Below, piece after piece: positions 28,617-39,451 of a DNA stretch of 64,000 nucleotides. The stretch's first letter is position 1; each line of letters opens with the position of its first letter. Source of the stretch: Entomohabitans teleogrylli (GTDB lineage Bacteria > Pseudomonadota > Gammaproteobacteria > Enterobacterales > Enterobacteriaceae). The DNA lies in contig NZ_LLXO01000012.1 in NCBI RefSeq assembly GCF_001484765.1, positions 124,001 through 188,000 on the forward strand. The letters run 5' to 3'. Position numbers and translations under genes: made by a program. Under the pieces are notes generated by a model. The model made no database searches. It was given only the letters and a program-made list of their open reading frames with translations, and was not told the DNA's origin.

Positions 28617-29756
28617 TCAGGCATCCCGGGGAAGCCCTTTCTCAATTGCCCTGATCAGACGCTGTTTACTCGGGGCCAGTACCTCGATGGTGTTCGTCGC
28701 CCGACGGACCAGTAACTGCGCTATGGCCCAGTGGATATGCTCATCCAGAAGTGAGTACTCACCTTTTCTTTGTTCCAGCACCTGAAGCGCGCTTTCACTC
28801 CACGGGCCATTCCCCAGTGCGACAGCGATATTGCGTAGCCAGCGCAGATAACCGATCCGTCGGATCGGCGAGCCTTCCGTCACTTTCAGAAAGTGGGCTT
28901 CTGTCCAGCAGAAGAGTTCAATGAGCTGGGGGGCGTGCAGGGCATGGCGCGTTGAGAAGTCGGCTTCCCCGGTGATTTGCGAGAAGCGGTTCCACGGGCA
29001 GATCAACTGGCAGTCATCACAACCGTAGATACGGTTGCCCACCAGAGGGCGCAGTTCTTCAGGGATAGCGCCTTCCAGTTCAATAGTCAGGTAAGAGATA
29101 CAGCGTCGGGCGTCCACAGTGTAAGGTTCGACAATGGCTCCGGTGGGGCAGATAGTCATACAGGCCACACAGCGGCCACAGCCTTCTTCTACAGGACTGT
29201 CAACGGGTAGCGGGAGATCGATCAGCAGCTCGCCAAGAAAGAACAGCGAGCCTGCTTCACGATTAATTGTTAGTGAGTGCTTACCTGTCCAGCCCAGTCC
29301 GGCTTTTTCCGCCAGCGGGCGCTCCAGGAGCGGCGCCGAGTCGACAAAGGGTCTAAAATTCAGCGGTGCGCAATGTTGCTGAATGATTTCACCCAGTTTT
29401 TTAAGCCGGTTACGCAGTAGCTTATGATAGTCCCGGCCAAGGGCGTAGCGGCTGATATAGCCCAATTGCGGATTGCGCAGCGTACGCGCAAAGGCGGCGT
29501 CAGCCGGTAGATAGTTCATTCTTACGCTGATCACGCGTAAAGTACCGGGGAGCAACTCGTGGGGGCGAGCGCGCAGCATGCCATGACGCGCCATCCACTC
29601 CATTTCGCCGTGATACTGTTTATCAAGCCACGCCTGGAGTGCCGGCTCGCTGGTGGAAAGATCGGTGTCAGTGATGCCGACCTGCTGGAAGCCAAGTCCG
29701 GCGCCCCATTGTTTTATGTCTTTTGCTAACTGATTAAGATCCAGGGGCTGTGACAT
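28617..29756 (-). CDS. queG: epoxyqueuosine reductase
   Basis: A 379-residue cobalamin-dependent iron-sulfur enzyme performing the last step of queuosine tRNA modification. Two [4Fe-4S] cluster motifs are clear: CGRCVACMTICP and CDDCQLICPW. The length equals E. coli QueG. Its ATG overlaps the ATG of the divergent nnr gene by two bases, so the two promoters must lie inside each other's coding sequence. Confidence 0.97.
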   Translation of the reverse strand: MSQPLDLNQLAKDIKQWGAGLGFQQVGITDTDLSTSEPALQAWLDKQYHGEMEWMARHGMLRARPHELLPGTLRVISVRMNYLPADAAFARTLRNPQLGYISRYALGRDYHKLLRNRLKKLGEIIQQHCAPLNFRPFVDSAPLLERPLAEKAGLGWTGKHSLTINREAGSLFFLGELLIDLPLPVDSPVEEGCGRCVACMTICPTGAIVEPYTVDARRCISYLTIELEGAIPEELRPLVGNRIYGCDDCQLICPWNRFSQITGEADFSTRHALHAPQLIELFCWTEAHFLKVTEGSPIRRIGYLRWLRNIAVALGNGPWSESALQVLEQRKGEYSLLDEHIHWAIAQLLVRRATNTIEVLAPSKQRLIRAIEKGLPRDA

Positions 29757-31299
29757 GACGGAACATACTCTGAAGAAAAACCCTGCCAGTATACCACATC
29801 ACATCTGGTTCGCAGACTGGCTGCGGGAGGCCGAAGCTGAGGCTGCCGATAGTCTGGGGCTGACGCTGTATGAATTGATGTTACGTGCCGGAGAGGCGAC
29901 ATTTGAGGTGATTCGCCGTTGTTATCCCGCCTCCCGCCACTGGTTGGTGCTGTGCGGGCATGGTAACAATGGCGGTGATGGCTATGTGGTAGCGCGACTG
30001 GCTCAGGCTACGGGGATAAAGGTAACGCTACTGGCTCTGCAAAGCGATAATCCGTTGCCGGAAGAGGCATCACAAGCGCGTGAGGCATGGCTGAATGCCG
30101 GAGGAGTGATTCATGCCCCGGATATCGCCTGGTCGGGGGATATCGACGTTATTGTGGATGGTATGTTGGGGACCGGGCTGCGACGGGCGCCGCGTGACGC
30201 TATTGCCAGGCTAATCCGTCATGCTAATAGCCACCCGGCCCCGGTCGTGGCCATTGATATTCCTTCCGGCTTGTTGGCTGACAGCGGCGCGACACCGGGG
30301 GCAACCATTCAGGCGGCGCATACCATAACCTTTATCGCCCTGAAGCCGGGTTTATTCACCGGTAAAGCTCGTGATGTAGTTGGTGATATCCATTACCGCA
30401 GTCTGGGGCTGGATAAATGGCTGCAGGGGCAGGTCGCGCCGGTCGCCCGTTATGATGTTGACTGCCTGCATCATTGGTTAACGCCGCGTCGTCCGACTGC
30501 CCATAAAGGGGATCATGGTCGTCTGGTTGTGATCGGCGGTGATGCAGGTACCGCCGGTGCGATCCGTATGGCGGCAGAGGCCGCGCTGCGTGCCGGAGCC
30601 GGCCTGGTGCGGGTGCTCACCAGAGCGGAGAATGTCAGCGCACTGCTGGTTGCCCGGCCGGAACTAATGGTGCATGAACTTACCGAACGGAGTTTATCCG
30701 ATGCGCTGGAGTGGGCGGATGTCGTGGTGATTGGCCCCGGGCTCGGGCAGCAGAACTGGGGAAAAAAGGCACTACAAAAGGTGGAGAACTTCCGCAAGCC
30801 GATGCTCTGGGATGCCGATGCGCTGAATTTACTGAGTGCCAGTCCTGATGTGCGCCACAACCGGGTAATCACGCCTCATCCCGGAGAGGCGGCGCGCCTG
30901 CTCAATTGCTCAGTGGCAGAGATTGAATACGACCGCCTGGCCGCGGCCCGGAAACTGGTGAAACGCTATGGCGGGTGTGTGGTGTTGAAGGGGGCCGGCA
31001 CGCTGGTGGCCGATGCGTCTCAGATGGGGATTATTGACGCTGGTAATGCCGGAATGGCGAGTGGCGGAATGGGAGATGTGTTGTCCGGCATTATCGGCGC
31101 GCTGCTTGCTCAAAAGCTGGAAGCCTGGGAGGCCGTGTGTGCTGGCTGTGTGGCACATGGCGCAGCGGCGGATGCGTTAGCGGTGAAATTTGGCACGCGC
31201 GGTATGCTCGCTACGGATCTTTTTACCACATTATCCAGGTTTGTGAACCCGGAGCTTTTAGAGCTTGAGTCGTTTTCCGGAGCAAGCCAGCGAACATAA
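29755..31299 (+). CDS. nnr: bifunctional NAD(P)H-hydrate epimerase / ADP-dependent NAD(P)H-hydrate dehydratase
   Basis: A 514-residue metabolite-repair enzyme. The N-terminal YjeF_N epimerase domain (CGHGNNGGDGYVVARL) is followed by the C-terminal ribokinase-like dehydratase domain (HKGDHGRLVVIGGDAGTAGA; NAGMASGGMGDVLSG). It restores damaged NAD(P)HX. In E. coli tsaE follows directly; here about 3 kb carrying an efflux pair intervenes. Confidence 0.97.
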   Translation: MTEHTLKKNPASIPHHIWFADWLREAEAEAADSLGLTLYELMLRAGEATFEVIRRCYPASRHWLVLCGHGNNGGDGYVVARLAQATGIKVTLLALQSDNPLPEEASQAREAWLNAGGVIHAPDIAWSGDIDVIVDGMLGTGLRRAPRDAIARLIRHANSHPAPVVAIDIPSGLLADSGATPGATIQAAHTITFIALKPGLFTGKARDVVGDIHYRSLGLDKWLQGQVAPVARYDVDCLHHWLTPRRPTAHKGDHGRLVVIGGDAGTAGAIRMAAEAALRAGAGLVRVLTRAENVSALLVARPELMVHELTERSLSDALEWADVVVIGPGLGQQNWGKKALQKVENFRKPMLWDADALNLLSASPDVRHNRVITPHPGEAARLLNCSVAEIEYDRLAAARKLVKRYGGCVVLKGAGTLVADASQMGIIDAGNAGMASGGMGDVLSGIIGALLAQKLEAWEAVCAGCVAHGAAADALAVKFGTRGMLATDLFTTLSRFVNPELLELESFSGASQRT

Positions 31300-31312
31300 A
31301 TCATTAAGATTA

Positions 31313-31358
31313 AAAAATGGATATTCATAAATGAAAGAAATGAAGAATATCCATTTTT
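31313..31358 (+). terminator. AT-rich hairpin downstream of nnr
   Basis: A perfect 14-base inverted repeat, AAAAATGGATATTC (31313-31326) and GAATATCCATTTTT (31345-31358), with an 18-base loop, lies fourteen bases after the nnr stop codon. The T-run at its 3' side makes it a plausible terminator that separates nnr from the inserted efflux genes. Confidence 0.6.
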
Positions 31359-31488
31359 CTGAGTGAAGATATTCATTGATTTTATGTTTATTCGTTATTT
31401 TTATATACTGAATATATCTCTCATTGAACTGGCTGATAATGAACTTACTATCCTGATAAGGATTTTTCTTACTGAGGAAATTTACGTC

Positions 31489-31599
31489 ATGAGAGTATTA
31501 TCAGTGCTGATTGAAATTTCAGAATATGAATTGCTCACTCTGAAAGGATTAGTTCATTCAGCAAAGCACAGGGAGTGTATTTTTATCTATGACTCATGA
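31489..31599 (+). CDS. 36-residue small ORF leading into the efflux operon
   Basis: The ATG at 31489 follows GAGGAAA with eight-base spacing, a better ribosome site than that of the gene behind it. The product, MRVLSVLIEISEYELLTLK and 17 more residues, has no recognised family. Its stop codon overlaps the start of the HlyD-family gene by eleven bases, so it could act as a leader peptide that couples translation. Expression is unproven. Confidence 0.45.
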   Translation: MRVLSVLIEISEYELLTLKGLVHSAKHRECIFIYDS

Positions 31600-32677
31600 A
31601 CAGCATGCGGCGCCTGAGCTGGTTTCCTCTCTGGTATCAGGTAAAACTGTAATGAGAAGGCGCAGTAGTCTGGCGGTCGGTATCTATCTGCTTCTCACTT
31701 TTTTCATTTCAGGCGGTGCCCTGGCGTGGTATTGGTTTTTTCTGAAAGATGTGGAAAAAACGGATGATGCGTTCATTGATGGCCATATTACGAAAGTTTC
31801 CTCATCGGTTTCTGGCCATATTACTCGGGTTCTGGCACAGGATAATCAGTGGATAGAGGCCGGGAGTGTACTGATTGAACTGGATGCCCGGGATCATCAG
31901 CTCGCACTGGAGCAAGCCCAGGCCGCAAAGGTGGTGGCTATGGCGAGAAACCCGCAATTGAACAGTGAAATTGCCGCACTGGAGGCGAATTTAAGACAAA
32001 CGGAAGCTCGTTTACTGGTGGCTAAAGCAGAGTATCTGCGTGACAGTGAAGAGTACCGGCGCTACCACCAGTCACGATCCAGTTGGAGCCAGAGTCAGCT
32101 AAGTTTGCAGCGTAGCGCCTCCTGGGCCAGTGCTGCCCGGCTGGCGGCGGCAGAACATGCGGTAATGTATAACCAGGCGCTGCTGGAGAAAGGTAAGGCG
32201 GGCCTGGTGGAAAATAATGCGTTACTCCAGCAACTGGATGTGGATATCGACAAAGCAAAATTGCGACTGTCTTATACAAAGATAGTCGCCCCGAGCCATG
32301 GGTATATTACACAGCGTAATGTGAATGTTGGGGATTATATTACTGCCGGGACTACGTTACTGTCTCTGGTTTCGGATAACGTCTGGGTTACGGCGAATTT
32401 TAAGGAAACGCAACTGGCGAAAATGTCTCCGGGGCAAAAAGTCACCGTGATGGTAGATGCATACCCGCAGTATAAATATGATGCCGTTGTCGACAGTATT
32501 CAGCGTGGAACCGGGCCGGTGTTCAGTTTGTTGCCGGCGGAAAATGCGACCGGGAACTATATTAAGATTGTCCAGCGTGTGCCGGTAAAAATCACCTTCA
32601 CAGACCGGCAAATAAATAAAGGACAACATCATCTGGTACCGGGCATGTCTGTCATCCCGTATGTCGATGTTAAATAA
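31589..32677 (+). CDS. EmrA-like HlyD-family membrane fusion protein
   Basis: A 362-residue periplasmic adaptor. A cytoplasmic N terminus is followed by one membrane segment (LAVGIYLLLTFFISGGALAW). Next come the biotinyl-lipoyl-like half (VEKTDDAFIDGHITKVSS), a coiled-coil hairpin at about residues 95-225, and the second half (IVAPSHGYITQRNVNVGDYI). Such proteins link MFS pumps to TolC. It overlaps the transporter gene by 17 bases. The pair is EmrAB-like, but similarity to E. coli emrA itself looks only moderate, so no symbol is given. Confidence 0.9.
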   Translation: MTHEQHAAPELVSSLVSGKTVMRRRSSLAVGIYLLLTFFISGGALAWYWFFLKDVEKTDDAFIDGHITKVSSSVSGHITRVLAQDNQWIEAGSVLIELDARDHQLALEQAQAAKVVAMARNPQLNSEIAALEANLRQTEARLLVAKAEYLRDSEEYRRYHQSRSSWSQSQLSLQRSASWASAARLAAAEHAVMYNQALLEKGKAGLVENNALLQQLDVDIDKAKLRLSYTKIVAPSHGYITQRNVNVGDYITAGTTLLSLVSDNVWVTANFKETQLAKMSPGQKVTVMVDAYPQYKYDAVVDSIQRGTGPVFSLLPAENATGNYIKIVQRVPVKITFTDRQINKGQHHLVPGMSVIPYVDVK

Positions 32678-34205
32678 ACCGGCGGCGCATGAGCTACCGC
32701 GCTCCGCTGCCGGGAAACGCAACCCGTGGTTGATGGCGATTGTTGCCTCAATTGCGACTTTTATGGAACTGCTGGATTCAACCATCGCTAATGTGTCGCT
32801 GTATCATATCTCGGCATCATTGAGCGTTTCTTATAATGAGTCGCTGTGGGTGTTGACCAGCTATATTGTGGCAAATGCTCTGGTATTACCCATCAGCGGC
32901 TGGCTGTCAGGGATGCTGGGACGCAAGCGCTATTATATGTTGAGTATCGCAGGTTTTACGCTGGGATCGCTATTTTGCAGCATTGCGCCAAACCTGGAAT
33001 GTCTGATTGTGGCGCGGGTTATTCAGGGAATATGCGGCGGCGGCCTGGCGCCAGTGGAACAATCGATGCTAACGGACTCATTTCCGGCGGAAAAGCGGGC
33101 GCAGGTTTTTGCATTTTATGGGGTTACAGTGCTGTTTGCCCCGGCGATTGGACCATTTGTCGGCGGATGGCTGACGGAGAATTTATCCTGGCATTGGGTA
33201 TTTCTGATCAATGTACCGGTGGGCATTTTATCATTGCTTTTGAGTTATTACTTTATAATAGAGCCGCCGCTGTTGGTGGCTGAGCGCCGGCAGCGGCAGG
33301 CTGGCGGATGGCGTATTGATTATATCGGATTGAGTCTGGTTGTGGTTGGCTTTGGCGCTCTACAGCTGTTTCTTGACCGTTTCGAAATTTATGATGGTTT
33401 CTCTTCCAGTCTCATTATTACTCTGGCTGTCACAGCCGGTTTTTCATTAGGGCTGTTGGTTTTGTGGGAGTGGTTTTGCCCGGCGCCGGTGATGAATATT
33501 CATTTACTACGTCACCGTAATTTTGCGCTGAGCTGCGCGCTTATTTTCCTGCTGGGCATGCTGGTTTATGGTTCCACTCAGTTGCTGCCGCAAATGACTC
33601 AGGAATTATTTGGCTATACCGCGACGCTGGCTGGAAAAATGCTGGGGATCGGCGGGTTATTTCTTATTGGTTCGGTGACGCTGATGGGCAGAGTTGCCGG
33701 CAGGGTGGCCCATCAACAGTGGCTGGTGGCTATCGGTCTGGCGGGTGTCGCCTGGTCAACGTGGCGGTTTTCTGCGCTTAATCTGGATACCGATTTTTCG
33801 ACTTTTGTATTGGCCAGAATAGTCCAGGTTATCTGGTTCCCCGTTTTACTCATTCCTGTAAGTACTCTGGCTTATGAAGGGCTTCCGGAAAATAGTAGTA
33901 ATGAGGCGGCGGCGTTTGCTGCATTAATGCGTAATATTGGCGGTAGTGTGGGGATTGCTCTGGTCGCCAATGTCCTGCATATGCGAACTAATCTGCATTA
34001 CAGTCGGATCAGTGAAAACATTACCGGTGCGACACAATTTTCTCTTCCACTGGACGAGTTGCGTACGCTGGCGCTTTCCCAGGCGCGTATTATGGGGTAT
34101 ATGGATATTTTCTGGCTGCTGGCCGCGATATGTTTGTTATCGATTCCGTTGGCCTTTTGGTTTCGCAGAACGACCACAGTCCGGCGCGTATCCGGGCATG
34201 TCTGA
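32661..34205 (+). CDS. EmrB-like MFS drug exporter (DHA2, 14-helix)
   Basis: A 514-residue DHA2-family proton-driven exporter. The motif LDSTIANVSL in helix 1 is the DHA2 signature, SGMLGRKRYYM is motif A, and GLGPFVGGWL-type motif C appears as FAPAIGPFVGGWLTE. It forms a tripartite pump with the preceding adaptor and presumably TolC. The start could be ATG 32661 or 32667; neither has an obvious ribosome site, consistent with coupling to the upstream gene. The substrate is unknown. The pair interrupts the nnr-tsaE order conserved in E. coli. Confidence 0.9.
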   Translation: MSMLNKPAAHELPRSAAGKRNPWLMAIVASIATFMELLDSTIANVSLYHISASLSVSYNESLWVLTSYIVANALVLPISGWLSGMLGRKRYYMLSIAGFTLGSLFCSIAPNLECLIVARVIQGICGGGLAPVEQSMLTDSFPAEKRAQVFAFYGVTVLFAPAIGPFVGGWLTENLSWHWVFLINVPVGILSLLLSYYFIIEPPLLVAERRQRQAGGWRIDYIGLSLVVVGFGALQLFLDRFEIYDGFSSSLIITLAVTAGFSLGLLVLWEWFCPAPVMNIHLLRHRNFALSCALIFLLGMLVYGSTQLLPQMTQELFGYTATLAGKMLGIGGLFLIGSVTLMGRVAGRVAHQQWLVAIGLAGVAWSTWRFSALNLDTDFSTFVLARIVQVIWFPVLLIPVSTLAYEGLPENSSNEAAAFAALMRNIGGSVGIALVANVLHMRTNLHYSRISENITGATQFSLPLDELRTLALSQARIMGYMDIFWLLAAICLLSIPLAFWFRRTTTVRRVSGHV

Positions 34206-34319
34206 GCGTCGGGATTGTTGTATGATGGCGGAAAATGGTCGGCGCAGGTTTCGGTTGCCGCTTGCGCTGGCGGAATGATCTGAATTGTTTTGTGAACCTG
34301 TAAGTGAATTGATGAAATC

Positions 34320-34781
34320 ATGATGACTCGTGTGATACCACTGCCCGACGAACCGGCAACACTACAGCTGGGCGAACAGGTTGCCCTGGCCTGCCCGGGG
34401 GCAATGGTGATTTATTTGTATGGCGATCTCGGCGCCGGGAAAACCACATTTAGTCGCGGCTTTTTGCAGGCGTTGGGACATGTTGGGAACGTGAAGAGCC
34501 CGACCTATACGCTGGTTGAGCCCTACCAGCTCGGTGCGTTGACGGTATATCACTTTGATCTTTACCGGCTGGCGGATCCGGAAGAGCTGGAGTTTATGGG
34601 TATTCGCGATTATTTTGCCAGTGATGTGATTTGTCTTGTCGAGTGGCCGCAACAGGGGACCGGTGTGCTCCCTGATCCGGATGTTGAAATTCACCTCAGT
34701 TACCAGTCCCGGGGGCGTGAAGCGCGGATACAGGCCGTTTCCCCGGAGGGCGAATCGTTAGTGGCGCGTTTGGCCGTATAA
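34320..34781 (+). CDS. tsaE: tRNA threonylcarbamoyladenosine biosynthesis ATPase TsaE
   Basis: A 153-residue P-loop ATPase with Walker [14 protein letters not shown] and the family block [12 protein letters not shown]. It works with TsaB, TsaC and TsaD to make t6A37 on ANN-decoding tRNAs. Length equals E. coli TsaE. It starts the conserved run tsaE-amiB-mutL-miaA-hfq-hflX-hflK-hflC. Because of the efflux insertion upstream, this run may need a new promoter, or share the efflux transcript. Confidence 0.96.
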   Translation: MMTRVIPLPDEPATLQLGEQVALACPGAMVIYLYGDLGAGKTTFSRGFLQALGHVGNVKSPTYTLVEPYQLGALTVYHFDLYRLADPEELEFMGIRDYFASDVICLVEWPQQGTGVLPDPDVEIHLSYQSRGREARIQAVSPEGESLVARLAV

Positions 34782-34794
34782 CAAGGATAACGGG

Positions 34795-36132
34795 ATGATG
34801 TATCGCGTTCAAAAGTGGTTGTTGTCTGCTCTGCTGGTGCTGTGTCTCCCGGCGGGAGCGGCAAATTTGTCTGATATCCAGGTCTCTAATGGTGATAGCC
34901 AGGCGCGGATCACTTTTAGTTTCATGGGCGATCCTGATTATGCTTTTTCGCAGCAGAATAAACGCACGGTCGCACTGGATATCAAACAAACCGGTGTTAT
35001 TCAGGGATTACCGCTACAATTTAGCGGCAGTAATCTGGTGAAAAGTATTCGCGCCGGCCAGGCGCAGGATAGTCAGTCGCTGCGTTTGCTGGTTGATCTG
35101 ACGCAAAATGGCAAAACCCGGGTGGTAAAGCGCCAGAATGGCGCGAATTACACCGTGGTTTTTACCATTGATGCTGATGTCCCGCCGCCTTCTCCTCCTC
35201 CGCGCACAGTTGCAAAGCAGCCCGCGCCAGCAGCGCCGGCGCGTTCTTCAACGCCTGCTCGTAATCCTTTCCGGACTGACAGCGATCGTCTGACGGGCGT
35301 GGTGGGATCAAATACCCGGGTACGTACCGCTCAGCCGGTCGCCAGCGGGCAGTCGGACAGGATCACTGTGGCCATTGATGCCGGACACGGCGGACAGGAT
35401 CCCGGCGCAATAGGGCCCGGGGGCGTCCGGGAGAAGAATGTGACTATCGCGATTGCCCGCAAATTACGTACCTTGTTAAACAGCGATCCGCTGTTTAAAG
35501 GCGTACTTACCCGCGACGGCGACTATTTTATTTCGGTGATGGGGCGCTCGGACGTCGCCCGGAAACAAAATGCTAACTTGCTGGTTTCTATTCACGCCGA
35601 TGCCGCGCCGAATCGTGACGCAACCGGCGCATCGGTTTGGGTGTTGTCGAACCGCCGGGCAAACAGTGAAATGGCCGGCTGGCTTGAGCAGCATGAGAAG
35701 CAGTCTGAACTGCTCGGCGGCGCGGGAGATGTTCTGGCGAATAGCCAGGCCGATCCGTACCTGAGCCAGGCGGTGTTGGACCTGCAGTTCGGCCATTCTC
35801 AACGTGTGGGGTATGATGTCGCCAGCAGCGTGTTGACGCAATTGCAAAGAGTCGGATCGCTGCATAAGCGGCATCCGGAGCATGCCAGTCTTGGCGTATT
35901 GCGTTCCCCGGACATTCCATCTCTGTTGATCGAAACCGGCTTCATCAGCAACGCCGGCGAGGAGCGCCTGCTGGCCAGCGATGATTATCAGCAGCAGTTA
36001 GCCGAAGCCATTTATAAAGGACTGCGTAACTATTTCCTGGCGCATCCGTTACAGACGGCGCCGAAAGGGGATAACCCGGAGACCACCGCTACCGGAAGTG
36101 CAGCGGCCCGGCAGGTGGCCAGTACTCATTAA
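34795..36132 (+). CDS. amiB: N-acetylmuramoyl-L-alanine amidase AmiB
   Basis: A 445-residue periplasmic amidase that splits septal peptidoglycan during division. It has a signal peptide ending LCLPAGAA, an AMIN domain (about 23-120), a Pro/Ala-rich linker ([17 protein letters not shown]) and an Amidase_3 domain. The zinc-site residues are visible in [19 protein letters not shown] and the catalytic Glu in LIETGFISN. It is activated by EnvC in E. coli. Between tsaE and mutL, as expected. Confidence 0.96.
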   Translation: MMYRVQKWLLSALLVLCLPAGAANLSDIQVSNGDSQARITFSFMGDPDYAFSQQNKRTVALDIKQTGVIQGLPLQFSGSNLVKSIRAGQAQDSQSLRLLVDLTQNGKTRVVKRQNGANYTVVFTIDADVPPPSPPPRTVAKQPAPAAPARSSTPARNPFRTDSDRLTGVVGSNTRVRTAQPVASGQSDRITVAIDAGHGGQDPGAIGPGGVREKNVTIAIARKLRTLLNSDPLFKGVLTRDGDYFISVMGRSDVARKQNANLLVSIHADAAPNRDATGASVWVLSNRRANSEMAGWLEQHEKQSELLGGAGDVLANSQADPYLSQAVLDLQFGHSQRVGYDVASSVLTQLQRVGSLHKRHPEHASLGVLRSPDIPSLLIETGFISNAGEERLLASDDYQQQLAEAIYKGLRNYFLAHPLQTAPKGDNPETTATGSAAARQVASTH

Positions 36133-36141
36133 GGAGAAGTC

Positions 36142-38022
36142 ATGCCAATTCAGGTTCTTCCGCCGCAGCTGGCGAACCAGATTGCCGCCGGGGAGGTGGT
36201 GGAACGCCCCTCTTCGGTGGTGAAAGAGCTGGTGGAAAACAGTCTGGACGCGGGGGCAACCCGTATTGATATTGATATTGAACGCGGCGGCGCCAAAATG
36301 ATCCGTATCCGCGACAATGGCTGCGGTATTAATAAAGAAGAGCTGGCGCTGGCGTTAACCCGGCACGCGACCAGCAAGATTGCGACCCTCGATGATCTCG
36401 AAGCCATTGTCAGTCTTGGCTTTCGCGGTGAGGCGCTGGCCAGTATCAGCTCTGTGTCGCGTCTGACGCTGACTTCCCGCACGGCAGAACAGGCTGAAGC
36501 CTGGCAGGCGTATGCTGAAGGTCGCGATATGGTGGTGGTTGTTAAGCCCGCGGCCCATCCGGTCGGCACCACTCTGGAGGTGCTGGATCTGTTCTATAAC
36601 ACCCCGGCCCGGCGCAAATTCATGCGCACAGAGAAGACCGAATTTGGTCATATTGATGAGGTTGTTCGACGCATCGCGCTGGCGCGCTTTGATGTCACGA
36701 TCAACCTGAGCCATAACGGTAAGATAGTGCGCCAGTATCGGGCGGTACAGAAAGACGGCGGCCGGGAGCGGCGACTGGGGGCTATCTGCGGCGCATCGTT
36801 TCTTGAGCAGGCGCTGGAAATTGAATGGCAGCATGGCGATCTGTCTCTGCGGGGATGGGTGGTTCGCCCGGAAGCGCTCAATACAGCGCTATCGGAAATT
36901 CAGTACTGCTATGTAAATGGCCGGATGATGCGCGACAGGCTGATTAATCACGCTATCCGCCAGGCGTGCGAAGATCGGCTGGGCGGTAATATGCAGCCTG
37001 CTTATGTACTGTATCTGGAGGTCGATCCGCATCAGGTCGATGTGAACGTTCATCCCGCCAAACATGAAGTGCGTTTTCATCAGTCGCGGCTGGTGCATGA
37101 TTTCATATACCAGGGCGTGCTGAGCGTCCTGCAGCAGGATGTGGTACCGGAACTGCCCATCAGCGAGGGGGCTCAGGAAGAGAGTGCGCGTTGGCAGCCG
37201 GAGAATCGTGTCGCCGCAGGGCAGAATCAATTCAATACGGTACCCGTGTCGCCTCGCCCGGAGCGAGCTACTTCTGTCAGCCCGGTTCCGCGAGCGCCCT
37301 CTTCGTCGTCCGGGGGGGGATATTCTCAGGGCTCTACCACCTGGCCCCATGCTGAGCCGGGCTACCAGAAACGTCAGGGAGCGCTGTATCAAAAACTGCT
37401 GGAAACGCCGACTCAAAAGGAGAGAGTGCCGGGAGACACCGTGGAGGAGCCCTCGCTGGAGGGCCACAACCACAGCTTTGGTCGGGTTCTGGCGGTTCTG
37501 GAAGCGCATTTTGCCCTGCTGGAGAACGCCGGCACGCTACGGGTGCTGTCTTTGCCGATCGCCGAACGCTGGTTGCGTATGGCGCAATTGACCCCCGGGG
37601 AGGATAAATTGCGCGCCCAGCCGCTATTGATTCCGGTACGCCTGAAGATGGATAGCCAGGAGCGCCAGGTCGTTGAAGCATGGCAGGGGTTACTGGCTTC
37701 GATCGGTATTGAATGCCAGGTCGATGCGCAACATGTGACGGTAAAAGCGGTGCCTTTACCCTTAAGACAACAAAATTTACAAAACTTGATTCCTGAACTG
37801 GTAGGCTACCTTGCGCAGCAAACGGAGAAAAATCTCACGCGCGTCACCCGCTGGCTCTCAGGGAATTTGCTCAGTGAGCATACCCACTGGAATCAGTCAC
37901 AGGCGATTGCGTTGCTGGCTGAGGTTGAACGGCTTTGTCCGCAACTGGTGAAGTCCCCGCCCGGCGGTTTGCTGCAACCGGTAGATTTACGTTCGGCGTT
38001 AGATGCCCTGAAACATGACTGA
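36142..38022 (+). CDS. mutL: DNA mismatch repair protein MutL
   Basis: A 626-residue GHKL ATPase linking MutS to MutH and UvrD. N-terminal motifs are [20 protein letters not shown] and [11 protein letters not shown] Pro/Ser-rich linker at about 340-435 leads to the C-terminal dimerisation domain from about 440. It lacks the DQHA(X)2E(X)4E endonuclease motif, as expected for species with MutH. It overlaps miaA by eight bases. Confidence 0.98.
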   Translation: MPIQVLPPQLANQIAAGEVVERPSSVVKELVENSLDAGATRIDIDIERGGAKMIRIRDNGCGINKEELALALTRHATSKIATLDDLEAIVSLGFRGEALASISSVSRLTLTSRTAEQAEAWQAYAEGRDMVVVVKPAAHPVGTTLEVLDLFYNTPARRKFMRTEKTEFGHIDEVVRRIALARFDVTINLSHNGKIVRQYRAVQKDGGRERRLGAICGASFLEQALEIEWQHGDLSLRGWVVRPEALNTALSEIQYCYVNGRMMRDRLINHAIRQACEDRLGGNMQPAYVLYLEVDPHQVDVNVHPAKHEVRFHQSRLVHDFIYQGVLSVLQQDVVPELPISEGAQEESARWQPENRVAAGQNQFNTVPVSPRPERATSVSPVPRAPSSSSGGGYSQGSTTWPHAEPGYQKRQGALYQKLLETPTQKERVPGDTVEEPSLEGHNHSFGRVLAVLEAHFALLENAGTLRVLSLPIAERWLRMAQLTPGEDKLRAQPLLIPVRLKMDSQERQVVEAWQGLLASIGIECQVDAQHVTVKAVPLPLRQQNLQNLIPELVGYLAQQTEKNLTRVTRWLSGNLLSEHTHWNQSQAIALLAEVERLCPQLVKSPPGGLLQPVDLRSALDALKHD

Positions 38023-38965
38023 AGTAACTAAGGCTGGCCCGCCCAGGGCGATTTTTTTAATGGGGCCAACGGCTTCCGGTAAAACGGCGCTGGCTATTCG
38101 TCTGCGGGAACAACTGCCGGTTGAATTGATTAGCGTTGATTCGGCGCTGATTTATCGCGGTATGGATATCGGGACGGCAAAGCCGACAGCCCGCGAGCAG
38201 GCCAGCGCGCCGCACCGGCTGATGGATATTCTCGATCCCGCGCAGGCCTATTCTGCGGCGGATTTTCGCCGCGACGCGCTACGTGAGATGGCGGAGATTT
38301 CCGCCGCCGGGCGTATTCCCCTGCTGGTGGGGGGAACCATGCTCTATTTTAAAGCTCTACTGGAAGGGTTGTCACCGTTGCCCTCGGCGGATCCGGACAT
38401 CAGAGCGGAGATTGAAAAACGCGCTGAGCAACAGGGATGGGGGGCACTACATCAGCAGTTGCAGGCGATCGATCCTGTTGCGGCGGCACGGATTCATCCA
38501 AATGATCCGCAAAGGCTTTCCCGGGCACTGGAAGTTTTTTTCATTTCGGGTAAAACTTTAACGGAACTGACGCAAACTTCGGGAGACGCTCTGCCGTATC
38601 AGGTGCACCAGTTTGCTATCGCCCCGGCGAGCCGTGAACTGCTCCATCAACGAATTGAGCAGCGTTTTCATCAGATGTTGGCTTCAGATTTTGAAGCAGA
38701 AGTACGGGCGCTTTTTGCCCGCGGAGACTTGCATACGGATATGCCTTCCATCCGTTGTGTGGGATATCGTCAGATGTGGTCGTATCTGGCTGGCGAAATT
38801 TCTTACAATGAGATGGTTTATCGAGGTATTTGCGCGACGCGCCAGTTGGCAAAACGCCAGATAACCTGGCTGCGGGGCTGGCAGGGTGTTCACTGGCTTG
38901 ACAGTGATAATCCGGACCTGGCATTTGACGACTTGTTAAAGGTTGTTAGTGCGAACCAGCCCTGA
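38015..38965 (+). CDS. miaA: tRNA dimethylallyltransferase
   Basis: A 316-residue enzyme that adds the isopentenyl group to A37 of UNN-decoding tRNAs. The P-loop is [15 protein letters not shown], followed by the catalytic Asp region [18 protein letters not shown]. The length equals the E. coli enzyme. Translationally coupled to mutL; in E. coli the hfq promoters lie within and after this gene. Confidence 0.97.
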   Translation: MTEVTKAGPPRAIFLMGPTASGKTALAIRLREQLPVELISVDSALIYRGMDIGTAKPTAREQASAPHRLMDILDPAQAYSAADFRRDALREMAEISAAGRIPLLVGGTMLYFKALLEGLSPLPSADPDIRAEIEKRAEQQGWGALHQQLQAIDPVAAARIHPNDPQRLSRALEVFFISGKTLTELTQTSGDALPYQVHQFAIAPASRELLHQRIEQRFHQMLASDFEAEVRALFARGDLHTDMPSIRCVGYRQMWSYLAGEISYNEMVYRGICATRQLAKRQITWLRGWQGVHWLDSDNPDLAFDDLLKVVSANQP

Positions 38966-39055
38966 AAGTGTACAATTGTAACGTCTCATGCGCGAATTTT
39001 TACGTAGTTTTTTTCAGAGCCCGTGGGTTCATGAGTACAAACAACAAACATATAA

Positions 39056-39376
<321 letters not shown>

Positions 39377-39451
39377 GGTTGATGGCTGTTGTTCCATGCC
39401 GGGGGACCAGGTTATCTGCGTTCCCCGCTGATCTTTCTGGAGGGTTTTCGC

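Noticed and set aside
31589-34205. EmrAB-like pair as the exporter of the microcin-like peptide
   Set aside because: It lacks an ABC ATPase and the C39 peptidase needed to cut a double-glycine leader, and lies about 9 kb away in another operon.
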